From positions 2,084,501-2,148,500 of the forward strand of contig JADJWV010000002.1 of the NCBI GenBank assembly GCA_016716185.1: 64,000 nt of DNA. Reading direction: 5' to 3'. Positions 8,684-17,026 of the stretch are shown piece after piece. This DNA is from Saprospiraceae bacterium. GTDB taxonomy: Bacteria; Bacteroidota; Bacteroidia; Chitinophagales; Saprospiraceae. The position numbers and the translations under genes were made by a program. Position 1 is the stretch's first letter; every line of letters starts with the position of its first letter. Under the pieces are notes generated by a model. That model was not told the origin of the DNA and ran no database searches. It worked only from the letters and a program-made list of their open reading frames with translations.

Positions 8684-8873
8684 GCATTCTAACCAAAATC
8701 CAAGTAATTTTGGTTAATTTTTTATTAATTTCTTGTGAGCCCTGATGAATTAACCAAGTATTATGCCAGACTCTATAGGCGGAAGGCGGAAGGTGGAAGG
8801 CAAGAGAAAGTTTTCAGTTCTCAGTATATAGTGTGCCGTACCCCGTATGTTACATTTGACTTTAAACTGCAAA

Positions 8874-9620
8874 TTATCTTCTTTCATATGAGTTATTATA
8901 ATCATCAACCAGCTTCTGTTTATACATGCCGATAACATTTTCAAGACCAAAATACAAGGCATCGGCGATCAGAGCATGGCCAATGGAAACTTCTAAAAGA
9001 TTGGGAATCTTCGATTTATAATATCCTAAATTAAATAAATTCAGGTCATGTCCGGCATTCAGTCCAATGTTGTGAGCTTCAGCTGCAAGGGCGGTTGCTA
9101 CATGATCTTTGATGGCCTGTTCCGGATTTGAAAAGAATTCTTGAGAATAATTTCCTGTATATAACTCAATGCGGTCAGCTCCAATAGAAGCCACCGCCGG
9201 AACAAATTCCTCAACCGGATTTAAAAACAATGAAACTCTTATCCCGGCATTTTTAAAGACCACAATGCAATCCCTCAAAAATACTTCATTTTGAACAGGG
9301 TCCCAACCGGTATTGGAAGTAAGAACATCCGGTGGATCGGGAACCAGCGTCACCTGATCGGGCCGGTTGGAAAGGACCAGATCAATAAAACTCTCCGAGG
9401 GATATCCTTCGATATTGAATTCGGTTTGCACTACTTTTCTCAGTGGCGGAATGTCTGAATAACGGATGTGTCGCTCGTCGGGCCGGGGATGCACGGTGAT
9501 TCCCTCTGCCCCGAATTTTTCACAATCCTTTGCCATCTGCACCAAATCAGGCAAATTACCCCCTCTGGAATTACGCAATAATGCAATTTTATTGATATTT
9601 ACACTCAATCTGGTTTTCAT
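8874..9620 (-). CDS. pdxJ: Pyridoxine 5'-phosphate synthase
   Basis: PdxJ condenses 3-amino-2-oxopropyl phosphate with 1-deoxy-D-xylulose 5-phosphate to form pyridoxine 5'-phosphate in the DXP-dependent vitamin B6 pathway. The 248-residue protein shows the family features: start TRLSVNINKIALLRNSRGG, GAEGITVHPRPDERHIR with the catalytic region, QVTLVPDPPD, and the end segment LNAGHDLN with EVSIGHALIADALYFGLENV. It stands alone on the minus strand, divergent from the CPBP protease gene with only 16 bp between the start codons. The 3' flank (8735-8873) holds a short GGCGGAA-type repeat at about 8780-8803 and nothing else I could identify. Confidence 0.95.
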   Translation of the reverse strand: MKTRLSVNINKIALLRNSRGGNLPDLVQMAKDCEKFGAEGITVHPRPDERHIRYSDIPPLRKVVQTEFNIEGYPSESFIDLVLSNRPDQVTLVPDPPDVLTSNTGWDPVQNEVFLRDCIVVFKNAGIRVSLFLNPVEEFVPAVASIGADRIELYTGNYSQEFFSNPEQAIKDHVATALAAEAHNIGLNAGHDLNLFNLGYYKSKIPNLLEVSIGHALIADALYFGLENVIGMYKQKLVDDYNNSYERR

Positions 9621-9636
9621 AAGACCCCTTCATTTT

Positions 9637-10509
9637 ATGACCAAAAATACTTCAGTTCAGCTCATCAGTTATATCGGGTTTATTCTTGCAGGGCTGGTTT
9701 TAAGCCAATTGATCCTTTTAGCAAGTTTCATGGTTCAACATGGCGTTGAATTTATTAACCACTCAGACAGTAAATCCATCATCGAAAGTCTGAGTGGGCG
9801 TCAGCTACTCATTCAGCAGCTCATTTCTCAAGTTTGCAGCCTGATATTGCCCAGTTTTGTTTTTTATCAGGTTTTTATGCGGGGACCTATCCCTATCAAC
9901 TCAAAGGCTTTTGATACGATGGTCTTTTTTAAATGCGCTCTGTTATTTTTCCTATTGCTTCCTTTAGTGGGTTGGTCGGCGTATCTCAACCAGTTATTTC
10001 CTCTCCCCGAATGGGCAAATACTGCAGAAACAGAGATGTTGGCCCTTATGGAGAAAATGTTTCAATCAAAAACTCCCTCAGATTTTATCCTGGGTTTAAT
10101 CGCGATTGCCATCATACCGGCCATCGCCGAAGAGTGGGCATTCCGAGCCGTAATACAAAATTGCCTGATCAGGATTACCGGCAAAGCCTGGGTTGGATTG
10201 TTTTTAGCCTCGCTTGTTTTTTCTGCAGTACATTTTCAGTTTCAGGGATTTTTACCAAGATTTTTACTGGGATGGATACTTGGATTCATTTACCTTCAAA
10301 CCGGACAGCTGTGGTACTCGGTTTTATTGCATTTTTTGAACAACGCGATCCAGTTGGTCACTATTTTTACTCTGCAAGACAAATCCTTACAAGAATTGCT
10401 TCAGACTTCTGAAATGCCCAATGTTTTTGCAACCATTGCTTTTACAATTGCTGCAATTTGGCTGGGTCTGAAATATTTTAGAACACGAAATCGCATTCAT
10501 CATGCTTAA
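9637..10509 (+). CDS. CPBP family intramembrane metalloprotease
   Basis: This 290-residue multi-pass membrane protein is of the CAAX-protease/bacteriocin-processing (Abi) family. The diagnostic first motif EEWAFR (EExxxR), the second motif region SAVHFQFQGF (conserved His) and the third His-Asn motif HFLNNAIQLV are all present, with about seven hydrophobic segments. The start at 9637 is chosen because a longer frame would run into the divergent pdxJ gene and lacks a sensible N-terminus. The stop overlaps the cdsA start by 8 nt, so it is probably the first gene of a CPBP-cdsA-psd operon. The physiological substrate of such proteins is mostly unknown; a membrane or lipid-related role here is only an inference from context. 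Confidence 0.88.
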   Translation: MTKNTSVQLISYIGFILAGLVLSQLILLASFMVQHGVEFINHSDSKSIIESLSGRQLLIQQLISQVCSLILPSFVFYQVFMRGPIPINSKAFDTMVFFKCALLFFLLLPLVGWSAYLNQLFPLPEWANTAETEMLALMEKMFQSKTPSDFILGLIAIAIIPAIAEEWAFRAVIQNCLIRITGKAWVGLFLASLVFSAVHFQFQGFLPRFLLGWILGFIYLQTGQLWYSVLLHFLNNAIQLVTIFTLQDKSLQELLQTSEMPNVFATIAFTIAAIWLGLKYFRTRNRIHHA

Positions 10510-11314
10510 ACGCAGCATAACCGGATTTCTTTTAGGAACGGTCATGATCGGATCGCTTTGTTATTCAGCAAATAGCGCATTCATTTTACTCCTGGTCATT
10601 TTAATCGGGTCCGTTTATGAATGGTATAAACACTTCTTGCCCAAGCATTCAAATCTCATCAGGTTCCTTTTCCTTGGCATTACATTCGTTATTGTTTGGA
10701 TCCTTGTGTTGCTGCATTTTGATAAAATTGAAGCACATCCCCAACACTTCCAGAATTTGATTTACATCAATTTGTTGTTGCTGATTATTCTGGCAACAGG
10801 CGCTGTTTATGCCAAGTCTCTAGTATCCAGCAGCGTAGATTGGTATTGCTGGATCTTTTATTTGTTATTTCCTACCCTCATCGCAGTAAATTTTTTACAC
10901 GACAATTTTTTATCAAACAGATGGATCCTCCTGGGATTGATTATTATGAACTGGAGCAATGACGTGTTCGCATATTTTACAGGCCGATTTTTTGGAAAAA
11001 CTCCTTTGGCTGCTCAAATCTCACCCAAAAAAACCTGGGAAGGGACATTAGGGGGTGTCCTTGCAACCATATTTGCGGGCATTTTGGTGAACCGCTTTCT
11101 TCTTACAGAATCTTTGCCTTTGTGGCAAGTACTTTGGCTTGGTTTGGTTGTTTCCATGGCAGGAACTACCGGAGATTTATATGAATCGAGACTAAAAAGG
11201 CTGGCAGGAATTAAAGACAGCGGTGCCATATTACCGGGCCATGGTGGATTCCTGGACAGGTTTGATAGTTTTTTCTATGTCGTGGTTGTAGGTATTTTTG
11301 TGGTTTCCTTTTAA
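10502..11314 (+). CDS. cdsA: Phosphatidate cytidylyltransferase (CDP-diglyceride synthase)
   Basis: CdsA makes CDP-diacylglycerol from phosphatidic acid and CTP in the inner membrane, the branch point for phospholipid synthesis. The 270-residue protein has many membrane segments and the C-terminal CDS signature: SPKKTWEGTLGG, then GDLYESRLKRLAGIKDSG followed by LPGHGGFLDRFDS, with the conserved acidic and basic residues that bind metal and CTP. It overlaps the CPBP gene by 8 nt and precedes psd by 9 nt, so the operon has two consecutive pathway steps from CDP-DAG to phosphatidylethanolamine apart from phosphatidylserine synthase, which is not in the window. Confidence 0.95.
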   Translation: MLKRSITGFLLGTVMIGSLCYSANSAFILLLVILIGSVYEWYKHFLPKHSNLIRFLFLGITFVIVWILVLLHFDKIEAHPQHFQNLIYINLLLLIILATGAVYAKSLVSSSVDWYCWIFYLLFPTLIAVNFLHDNFLSNRWILLGLIIMNWSNDVFAYFTGRFFGKTPLAAQISPKKTWEGTLGGVLATIFAGILVNRFLLTESLPLWQVLWLGLVVSMAGTTGDLYESRLKRLAGIKDSGAILPGHGGFLDRFDSFFYVVVVGIFVVSF

Positions 11315-11323
11315 TTCTAAAGA

Positions 11324-11977
11324 ATGAATATACATAAAGAAGGCAAAACTTGGGTGGCTGGGGGCTTGGTGGTTTATCTGGTCCTCATCCTGATTTTCTA
11401 TAAATTGGGAAGTATTTGGTTTTGGCCGTGGGCTATTGTATTTGGGGTTTTCTTTTGGCTGATCCTCAATTTTTTCAGGAATCCTAAAAGAGAAATCCCT
11501 GAATACGATGATCGCCTGGTTTATGCCCCTGCCGATGGTAAAATCGTGGTCATTGAAGAAATTGAGGAATCTGAATTTTTTCAGACACCTCGTAAAATGG
11601 TCAGTATTTTCATGAATCCACTCAATGTCCATGTCAACAGGTATCCTTTCAGTGGCAAGGTGGTTTACACCAAGTACCATCCAGGCCTATATTTGGTAGC
11701 CTGGCATCCTAAGTCTTCTACGGATAACGAAAGAAATACGGTTGTCATCGAAAGAACCGATGGCACTCTGGTATTGCTCAGGCAAATTGCAGGCGCACTG
11801 GCCCGGCGAATTTGCAGTTATGCCCAAGCTGGTAATGCCTGTAAACAAGGTGAAGACTTTGGCTTTATTAAATTTGGATCCCGAGTCGATTTATTTTTAC
11901 CGTTGAATGCAGAAATAAGGGTTGAAATGGGACAAAAGGTAGAAGGAAACAAAGATGTCATTGCATTTATTCCCTAA
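11324..11977 (+). CDS. psd: Phosphatidylserine decarboxylase, short type
   Basis: Psd decarboxylates phosphatidylserine to phosphatidylethanolamine using a pyruvoyl group formed by self-cleavage. The 217-residue protein belongs to the short (PSD-A-like) form: one N-terminal membrane hairpin (about residues 11-50), then LVYAPADGKIVVIEE, MNPLNVHVNRYPFSG, and the cleavage region KFGSRVDLFLP, where Gly-Ser is the expected self-processing site. All these landmarks are present. It is 9 nt downstream of cdsA and is probably co-transcribed with it. Downstream lies a tandem-repeat block and tRNA-Ala. Confidence 0.93.
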   Translation: MNIHKEGKTWVAGGLVVYLVLILIFYKLGSIWFWPWAIVFGVFFWLILNFFRNPKREIPEYDDRLVYAPADGKIVVIEEIEESEFFQTPRKMVSIFMNPLNVHVNRYPFSGKVVYTKYHPGLYLVAWHPKSSTDNERNTVVIERTDGTLVLLRQIAGALARRICSYAQAGNACKQGEDFGFIKFGSRVDLFLPLNAEIRVEMGQKVEGNKDVIAFIP

Positions 11978-12036
11978 TTTCATACCTGAATTTTAAAGAA
12001 TATCTGTTTCTTTGCGAGCCTGAAAGAAGGCGTTTT

Positions 12037-12156
12037 AGGCTTTTAGGCTTTTAGGCTTTTAGGCTTTTAGGCTTTTAGGCTTTTAGGCTTTTAGGCTTTT
12101 AGGCTTTTAGGCTTTTAGGCTTTTAGGCTTTTAGGCTTTTAGGCTTTTAGGCTTTT
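12037..12156. repeat. Perfect 8-bp tandem repeat (AGGCTTTT x15)
   Basis: Fifteen exact consecutive copies of AGGCTTTT occupy 120 bp between psd and tRNA-Ala. Imperfect units continue a few bases on the left (GGCGTTTT). There is no coding potential across it. The absence of any variation suggests recent expansion by slippage. Confidence 0.97.
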
Positions 12157-12170
12157 CGAATTGTTTCCGC

Positions 12171-12219
12171 TCACACCCACACTCACACCCACACCCACAC
12201 TCACACCCACACTCACACC
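12171..12219. repeat. CA-rich ACTCAC/ACCCAC array next to tRNA-Ala
   Basis: About eight imperfect 6-bp units (ACTCAC or ACCCAC) end in CTCACACCGAATT directly against the 5' end of tRNA-Ala. The same sequence class and the same 13-nt junction precede tRNA-Gly on the other strand at 782-817. Confidence 0.9.
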
Positions 12220-12224
12220 GAATT

Positions 12225-12298
12225 GGGGGTGTAGCTCAGCTGGCTAGAGTATTTGCATGGCATGCAAGGGGTCAGGGGTTCGACTCCCCTCACCTCCA
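12225..12298 (+). tRNA. tRNA-Ala (anticodon GGC)
   Basis: This is a 74-nt cloverleaf. Acceptor GGGGGTG pairs with CACCTCC (one G-U pair), the D arm has GCTC..GAGT, the anticodon stem TTTGC/GCAAG encloses loop ATGGCAT (anticodon GGC), the T loop is TTCGACT and the discriminator is A. CCA is not encoded. Confidence 0.94.
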
Positions 12299-12313
12299 CA
12301 ATTCAAAAAAAAC

Positions 12314-12343
12314 TGCCTCAATGGAATTTATTCTGTTGGGGCA
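12314..12343. terminator. Bidirectional terminator between tRNA-Ala and lysS
   Basis: TGCCTCAA (12314-12321) pairs with TTGGGGCA (12336-12343). The minus strand continues with GTTTTTTTT (for lysS) and the plus strand with TTTTGTTTTTT (for tRNA-Ala). The lysS stop codon (12328-12330) lies in the loop, so the end of the coding sequence forms part of the hairpin. Confidence 0.7.
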
Positions 12344-13857
12344 TTTTGTTTTTTAACTGGTTTCATTTGAGGAAATAATAATACTTCCTGTATGGCTTCC
12401 TGTCCGGTAAGCAACATCGTCAATCGATCTATTCCGATTCCAAGTCCGGATGTTGGGGGCATCCCGTATTCAAGAGCCAGCAGAAAATCCTCGTCCATGG
12501 CCATGGCTTCTTCGTCACCTCTGGCCGCCAATTGGAGTTGCTCTTCAAATCTTTGACGTTGATCAATAGGATCATTTAATTCAGTATAAGCATTTGCAAT
12601 TTCTTTGCAGTTCACGTACAATTCGAAACGTTCCACCAGGCCTTCTTTGTTGCGGTGTTTCTTAGCCAAAGGAGTCATTTCGATAGGGTAATCAACAATA
12701 TAAGTAGGCTGCACCAACTCAGGCTCAACAAGCGTACTAAAAATCTCGTCAATTAATTTCCCTGAGCCCATAGTCGGATCCGTATCTATATTTTTTGTTT
12801 TGCAAAAAGCTCTCAGTTCCGATTCAGACTTCCCTTCTACCTGAAATCCACTGTATTTTTCAATGGCATCAAACATGGTGATTCTCACAAAAGGCTTTTT
12901 GAATGAAATTTTTTTACCCGCGATTTCAACTTCATGAGAACCATTGACCATTATAACAACTTTTTCCAACATGTCCTCCACCATTTCCATCATCCATATA
13001 TAGTCCTTGTAGGCCACATAGATTTCCATGGATGTAAATTCCGGATTGTGGGTTCTGTCCATTCCCTCATTTCTAAACATCTTGCCGATCTCGTAAACTC
13101 CATCAAATCCACCAACGATCAATCTTTTTAGATAAAGTTCATTTGCAATTCTCAAAAACAAGGGTAGATCGAGGGCATTGTGATGCGTTTTAAATGGCCT
13201 TGCTGCTGCACCCCCATGAACACTTTGCAAAACAGGGGTTTCGACTTCCAGCCAACCTTGCGCATTAAAATAATCGCGCATGTATTGGATCAGTTTACTC
13301 CTTTTTATAAAAGTTTCTTTGACCTGCGGGTTGACGATCAGATCCACATAACGGTGGCGATACCTTTGTTCAGGATCCGAGAACGCATCGTGAACATTTC
13401 CGTCTGCATCGGTCTTTACAATGGGTAGCGGGTGCAATGATTTTGATAACAGTTTCAACTCAGAAACATGAATGGAAATTTCTCCTACTTTGGTTCTGAA
13501 AACATAACCTTTGACTCCTAGGATATCTCCTATATCTGTGTATTTTTTAAATACCAGGTCAAACAAGGATTTATCATCTTCAGGACAGATCTCGTCCCTT
13601 TTAATATAAACCTGGATTTTTCCATGATCGTCCTGCAACTCGGCAAAACATGCTTTCCCCATATCTCTTACCATCATCAACCTACCGGCAAGACAAACAT
13701 TTTTAAAAGCATCGGGATCCTGGTCAAACTTCGTCTTAATGTCGTGCGAATTCGAATTGACAGGAAAAGCTTCAGGCGGATAGGGATTTAATCCCAGATT
13801 CTGTATTTCTTTTAATGCGTTTCGTCTTACAATTTCCTGTTCAGATAGATTTAACAT
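12328..13857 (-). CDS. lysS: Lysyl-tRNA synthetase, class II
   Basis: LysRS charges tRNA-Lys with lysine using ATP in the cytoplasm. The 509-residue protein has the N-terminal OB-fold anticodon-binding domain (about 55-150, CLAGRLMMVRDMGKACFAELQDD) and the class II catalytic core: motif 1 region (FNAQGWLEVETPVLQS), motif 2 (FRNEGMDRTHNPEFTSMEIY) and motif 3 (GLGIGIDRLTMLL). Length and motifs are normal. A -7-like box TATCTTTG lies about 18-25 nt upstream of the start (13875-13882, minus strand), which would leave a very short leader. It is a single-gene unit with a terminator that overlaps its own stop codon. Confidence 0.97.
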   Translation of the reverse strand: MLNLSEQEIVRRNALKEIQNLGLNPYPPEAFPVNSNSHDIKTKFDQDPDAFKNVCLAGRLMMVRDMGKACFAELQDDHGKIQVYIKRDEICPEDDKSLFDLVFKKYTDIGDILGVKGYVFRTKVGEISIHVSELKLLSKSLHPLPIVKTDADGNVHDAFSDPEQRYRHRYVDLIVNPQVKETFIKRSKLIQYMRDYFNAQGWLEVETPVLQSVHGGAAARPFKTHHNALDLPLFLRIANELYLKRLIVGGFDGVYEIGKMFRNEGMDRTHNPEFTSMEIYVAYKDYIWMMEMVEDMLEKVVIMVNGSHEVEIAGKKISFKKPFVRITMFDAIEKYSGFQVEGKSESELRAFCKTKNIDTDPTMGSGKLIDEIFSTLVEPELVQPTYIVDYPIEMTPLAKKHRNKEGLVERFELYVNCKEIANAYTELNDPIDQRQRFEEQLQLAARGDEEAMAMDEDFLLALEYGMPPTSGLGIGIDRLTMLLTGQEAIQEVLLFPQMKPVKKQNAPTE

Positions 13858-13978
13858 ATTGCGAATTATGGCCGCAAAGATATATTAAAATAATTCTTCA
13901 TGATTATCAGAAAATAAGCAATTTTTAATTAAATGACTTTTATACAGCTTAAAAATCGCCGTTTAAAATCTAATAATA

Positions 13979-16204
13979 TTACTTTTCTGATAGAACTATT
14001 TTAAAATAGGAAATTTCAGATTCGATTGTTACTTTTATAACATATACTCCCGAGATATCAGGCTTTACTAACTTTAATCTGTTTCCATCAAAGACTTCAT
14101 TATTGTTTGAATAGGCGATCAATTTTCCTGCAAGATCAAACCATTCGACTTCGGGCTTTGCAACAAGTGTATTCTTAGAAGAAATTACAATATGATCATC
14201 ACCAATTGAACTCACATGCAAAGCTCTGTCTAAGCGCTCCCGATGAATTAACTTGCCAAACAGACTATCTCCCCGCTCGTGTTTTCTTTCCTCCTTATCA
14301 TCATAAGTTACAATATCTTTAAATTCGATACATACCGTATCGCGCTCTTCGCAATTTGGCAAACTTGCCAGCCATTCAAAGCAATAGGTTCCGAATCCTT
14401 CTACGGCCACATAGGTCAGTGGAATTGAAGCATCATCGATCACTGCAGAAAACGGTGCAGCAATCACAGACCAGTTTCCATTTAATGCACTGTTGGCGCT
14501 CAGTTTTCCAATTTTTCCAAACACTTTTAATTTTTCAGGCAATGGATCCGGATGGATACTTACAATTTCACATACTGCGGACTGACTTTCCGTAGAATCT
14601 TTTCTGAGTTTTAAACTTACGAACGTTTGTTCGCCAGGTTGAAAATTCCATACCACTTGTATGGAGGAAGAGTCCGCATTCGAAAGGATGTCCCCGCCTT
14701 CAACGGTCCAGACATATTTCAGATTTTTATCCTGAAATATAGCAGATCCAATAATCCAAAACGTATCTCCGGGACATACCGCTTTTGTGGTTGAAATAAA
14801 CGGGCCTTTGAATATTTTTAACTCCTCAAATCCCTCTTCAAAACTTCGCACACAGATGGCGGTATCGGAACCTAATAAACAGGTGACTATAACATCTACA
14901 ACATAATCTCCCGGTTGAGCGGGCCTGAACCTTTCATCTGTCGATAAAACCGTTCCGCTTGTATCCTGAAGATCTCTCCAATGGTACTGAAACATGTAGC
15001 TTTCTCCAATATTACAAGGATGGTTGATCCGGATGTTGGGACTATACTCCAAGGTATCGTTGACCAACTTTTGTTGCATATCGGCACTGTAGTCAATCTG
15101 AACAGAAGTGAGCAGGATGGAGCTATCGCATTCATAGGGAGTTGTCGATTTGGGCAATGGGATCTGGAAAGCTTGTTTGCAGCCCACCCAGGCCCGGTTA
15201 AACATGTCGATGTAGGGTTGGTTATCACAGCTTATAAAATATACTTCAGCAGGTTCTGGTTGGTCCAACACAATATAATTCGCAATTGAGTCAAATTTAC
15301 AGCAATTGTTATCGGTAAATTGCTGTCTGTATACCCCACTGGAAAACACCCGTTGAGAATGCCATTTGTGTCCTCCGGGATGAGCCTGTTCGTAGCATAT
15401 GACTCTTGGGACCCCTAATTTGTCGGGAATGTTTCTCACTTTAATTAATGCACAGCGAGGGCCTTCCTGACCACAGATGTCGCCACTTTTTGGATTTCCA
15501 ATATAGGCGGTAACACAGATTGTAAAATCGCCTTCATCGGGAAAATCAAGATAGAGTTCATTTTTATTCAAACCAACCTCATCACCATCGAGGGTCCATT
15601 GGTATGAAGGTTGACAAGCAGCTGAACTGTCAATAAAAAACTTATAATTACAAGCCCCAACACAAATTGAATCGATCACACCACTTGGTTCATCATTGAT
15701 AAATCCGAGAGGGTTTAATGTGGTCGGTCCACCACCATTTGTACTCAATGTAAAATCACAAATATCTCCGGAACACCCATCCACCCAAAGATAGTAAGTT
15801 TTACAGGGTGTAAGATTGACATTTATAACTTCAACACTACCCGGAGGAACACAAGGCATAGACTTGCATGCAATCTCCTCCCCACAATTGCAATCACCCC
15901 AGATGCCGTACTGCAAACCTTGACTGACAGTACATCCACCAATGGTCAACGTTATCGTTACGTTTCCACCCTGAGTCACAAAACCCCACCAACTCGTATT
16001 GTGCCCTACCCCACCCTGAGAACACATAGGTGCGCAATGAGTAGGCATCGTACTAGGATTATTACAAGCATAGCCATTTAATTGGTCCAACGAACAAAAT
16101 ACGTTTGCATCTTCACATGTTTCTGACATCGGTGGCGAGCATTGCGAAAGCACTTTTGTTTGGAAACAAAAAATCAAAATAAGTAGGGTAATGTATGTTT
16201 TCAT
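13979..16204 (-). CDS. Secreted cysteine-rich protein with T9SS type A sorting domain
   Basis: This 741-residue exported protein has a signal peptide (1-21, ending KVLSQ). Residues 22-159 form a Cys/Gly-rich module with CSLDQLNGYAC, GGVGHNTSWWGFVTQGGN and YLWVDGCSGDICDF. Several beta-sandwich, PKD-like segments follow, and the C-terminus (about 670-741) has the T9SS type A pattern ending SGVYVIKVTI..YFKIVLSEK. The same N-terminal module occurs in the 785-residue protein at 40404 and in the fragment at 16296. T9SS cargo is moved through the outer membrane and released or anchored at the surface. The function of the module is unknown to me; adhesion or ligand binding is a guess. The start at 16204 is chosen to place the signal peptide at the N-terminus. 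Confidence 0.82.
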   Translation of the reverse strand: MKTYITLLILIFCFQTKVLSQCSPPMSETCEDANVFCSLDQLNGYACNNPSTMPTHCAPMCSQGGVGHNTSWWGFVTQGGNVTITLTIGGCTVSQGLQYGIWGDCNCGEEIACKSMPCVPPGSVEVINVNLTPCKTYYLWVDGCSGDICDFTLSTNGGGPTTLNPLGFINDEPSGVIDSICVGACNYKFFIDSSAACQPSYQWTLDGDEVGLNKNELYLDFPDEGDFTICVTAYIGNPKSGDICGQEGPRCALIKVRNIPDKLGVPRVICYEQAHPGGHKWHSQRVFSSGVYRQQFTDNNCCKFDSIANYIVLDQPEPAEVYFISCDNQPYIDMFNRAWVGCKQAFQIPLPKSTTPYECDSSILLTSVQIDYSADMQQKLVNDTLEYSPNIRINHPCNIGESYMFQYHWRDLQDTSGTVLSTDERFRPAQPGDYVVDVIVTCLLGSDTAICVRSFEEGFEELKIFKGPFISTTKAVCPGDTFWIIGSAIFQDKNLKYVWTVEGGDILSNADSSSIQVVWNFQPGEQTFVSLKLRKDSTESQSAVCEIVSIHPDPLPEKLKVFGKIGKLSANSALNGNWSVIAAPFSAVIDDASIPLTYVAVEGFGTYCFEWLASLPNCEERDTVCIEFKDIVTYDDKEERKHERGDSLFGKLIHRERLDRALHVSSIGDDHIVISSKNTLVAKPEVEWFDLAGKLIAYSNNNEVFDGNRLKLVKPDISGVYVIKVTIESEISYFKIVLSEK

Positions 16205-16295
16205 AAGTTTAGCTTTAAAAATTATTAAATGATGAATCCATGCATTCAATACACAACTATTTTTTGTACGCGATGGATCTTTCCATCATTTAAAA

Positions 16296-16604
16296 TCAAG
16301 AAATTTCATATTGCAATCCGTTGGTGCCGGTACAAGATCCGACGTGTAAAGTAAAATAGACGATACCTCCTTCACTTACAAATGACCAATAGACCGTATT
16401 ATCTGATGAACTCCCATCGCAAAGGGTCCCCGAACAACCTGTGGAAAGCCCGGATTCATTGCTGCAACTGTAACCGTTCATAGCAGAAAGACTGCAAAAG
16501 GTGGCTGCCTCCTGACATTGGTCTGCAACCGATGGAACGCATTGGCTCCAAATTTGGGATATAGATATGAAACTCAACCCAACAAAAACAAGAAATCTTA
16601 GCAT
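16296..16604 (-). pseudogene. Truncated paralogue of the Cys-rich T9SS module
   Basis: This 102-residue frame has a signal peptide (1-21, ending IWSQ), then CVPSVADQCQEAATFCSLSAMNGYSC and NTVYWSFVSEGG. These line up with the N-terminal module of the genes at 13979 and 40404. It stops at GLQYEIS, where the intact proteins read GLQYGIW and continue for another 600 or more residues, so it is only about the first 60% of the module with no sorting domain. It lies 91 bp upstream of the intact gene on the same strand, suggesting a partial tandem duplication. It might still make a small secreted peptide, but a gene remnant is more likely. Confidence 0.65.
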
Positions 16605-16992
16605 AACATTAAATTAAAATAGTGATGCCTTAAAAATGCAAAACGCTTTCCGGATTTGGGATTTTGATTAAAATAAAATGAAATACTATTAACTCCAACC
16701 ATTATTTGAACCGGACCACAACCAAAAGGACTGTCCAGGTAACGACTATCGGGGGAATTATTATCCTTTAATTGGCAACTTGCAGGACTTAGTAACCTGC
16801 CAATAAATTGGAAGGATGCAGACGAAATCTCAAGATCATACACTTTCTTGAAGTTCATGATGATCGGATAATTAATTCAAAACCAGTTGGTACATCGTAA
16901 AAATAAGGCCTGAGACCACAGGAATCAAATATTTTTAGTTAAAATTTCTTCATGGGCAGGTTGAGAACAAGCTGGTTCGAACAAAATCAGGC

Positions 16993-17000
16993 TACTTTTG
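16993..17000 (+). promoter_or_regulatory. Candidate -7 box of the S41 peptidase gene
   Basis: TACTTTTG matches TAnnTTTG and lies 27 nt upstream of the ATG at 17027. The -33 region (TTCG) is a weak match only. Confidence 0.35.
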
Positions 17001-17026
17001 TGGCTTTATACACTAAAATTGAATAG

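Noticed and set aside
13979..16604. Possible toxin or contact-dependent inhibition system, from the large secreted protein plus small neighbour
   Set aside because: No toxin domain at the C-terminus; the tail is a T9SS sorting domain, and the small frame is a truncated paralogue and not an immunity protein.
16598..16858. 86-residue minus-strand frame upstream of the truncated module gene
   Set aside because: No family resemblance, no signal peptide, poor coding character; it overlaps the next frame by 7 nt only by chance, as far as I can tell.
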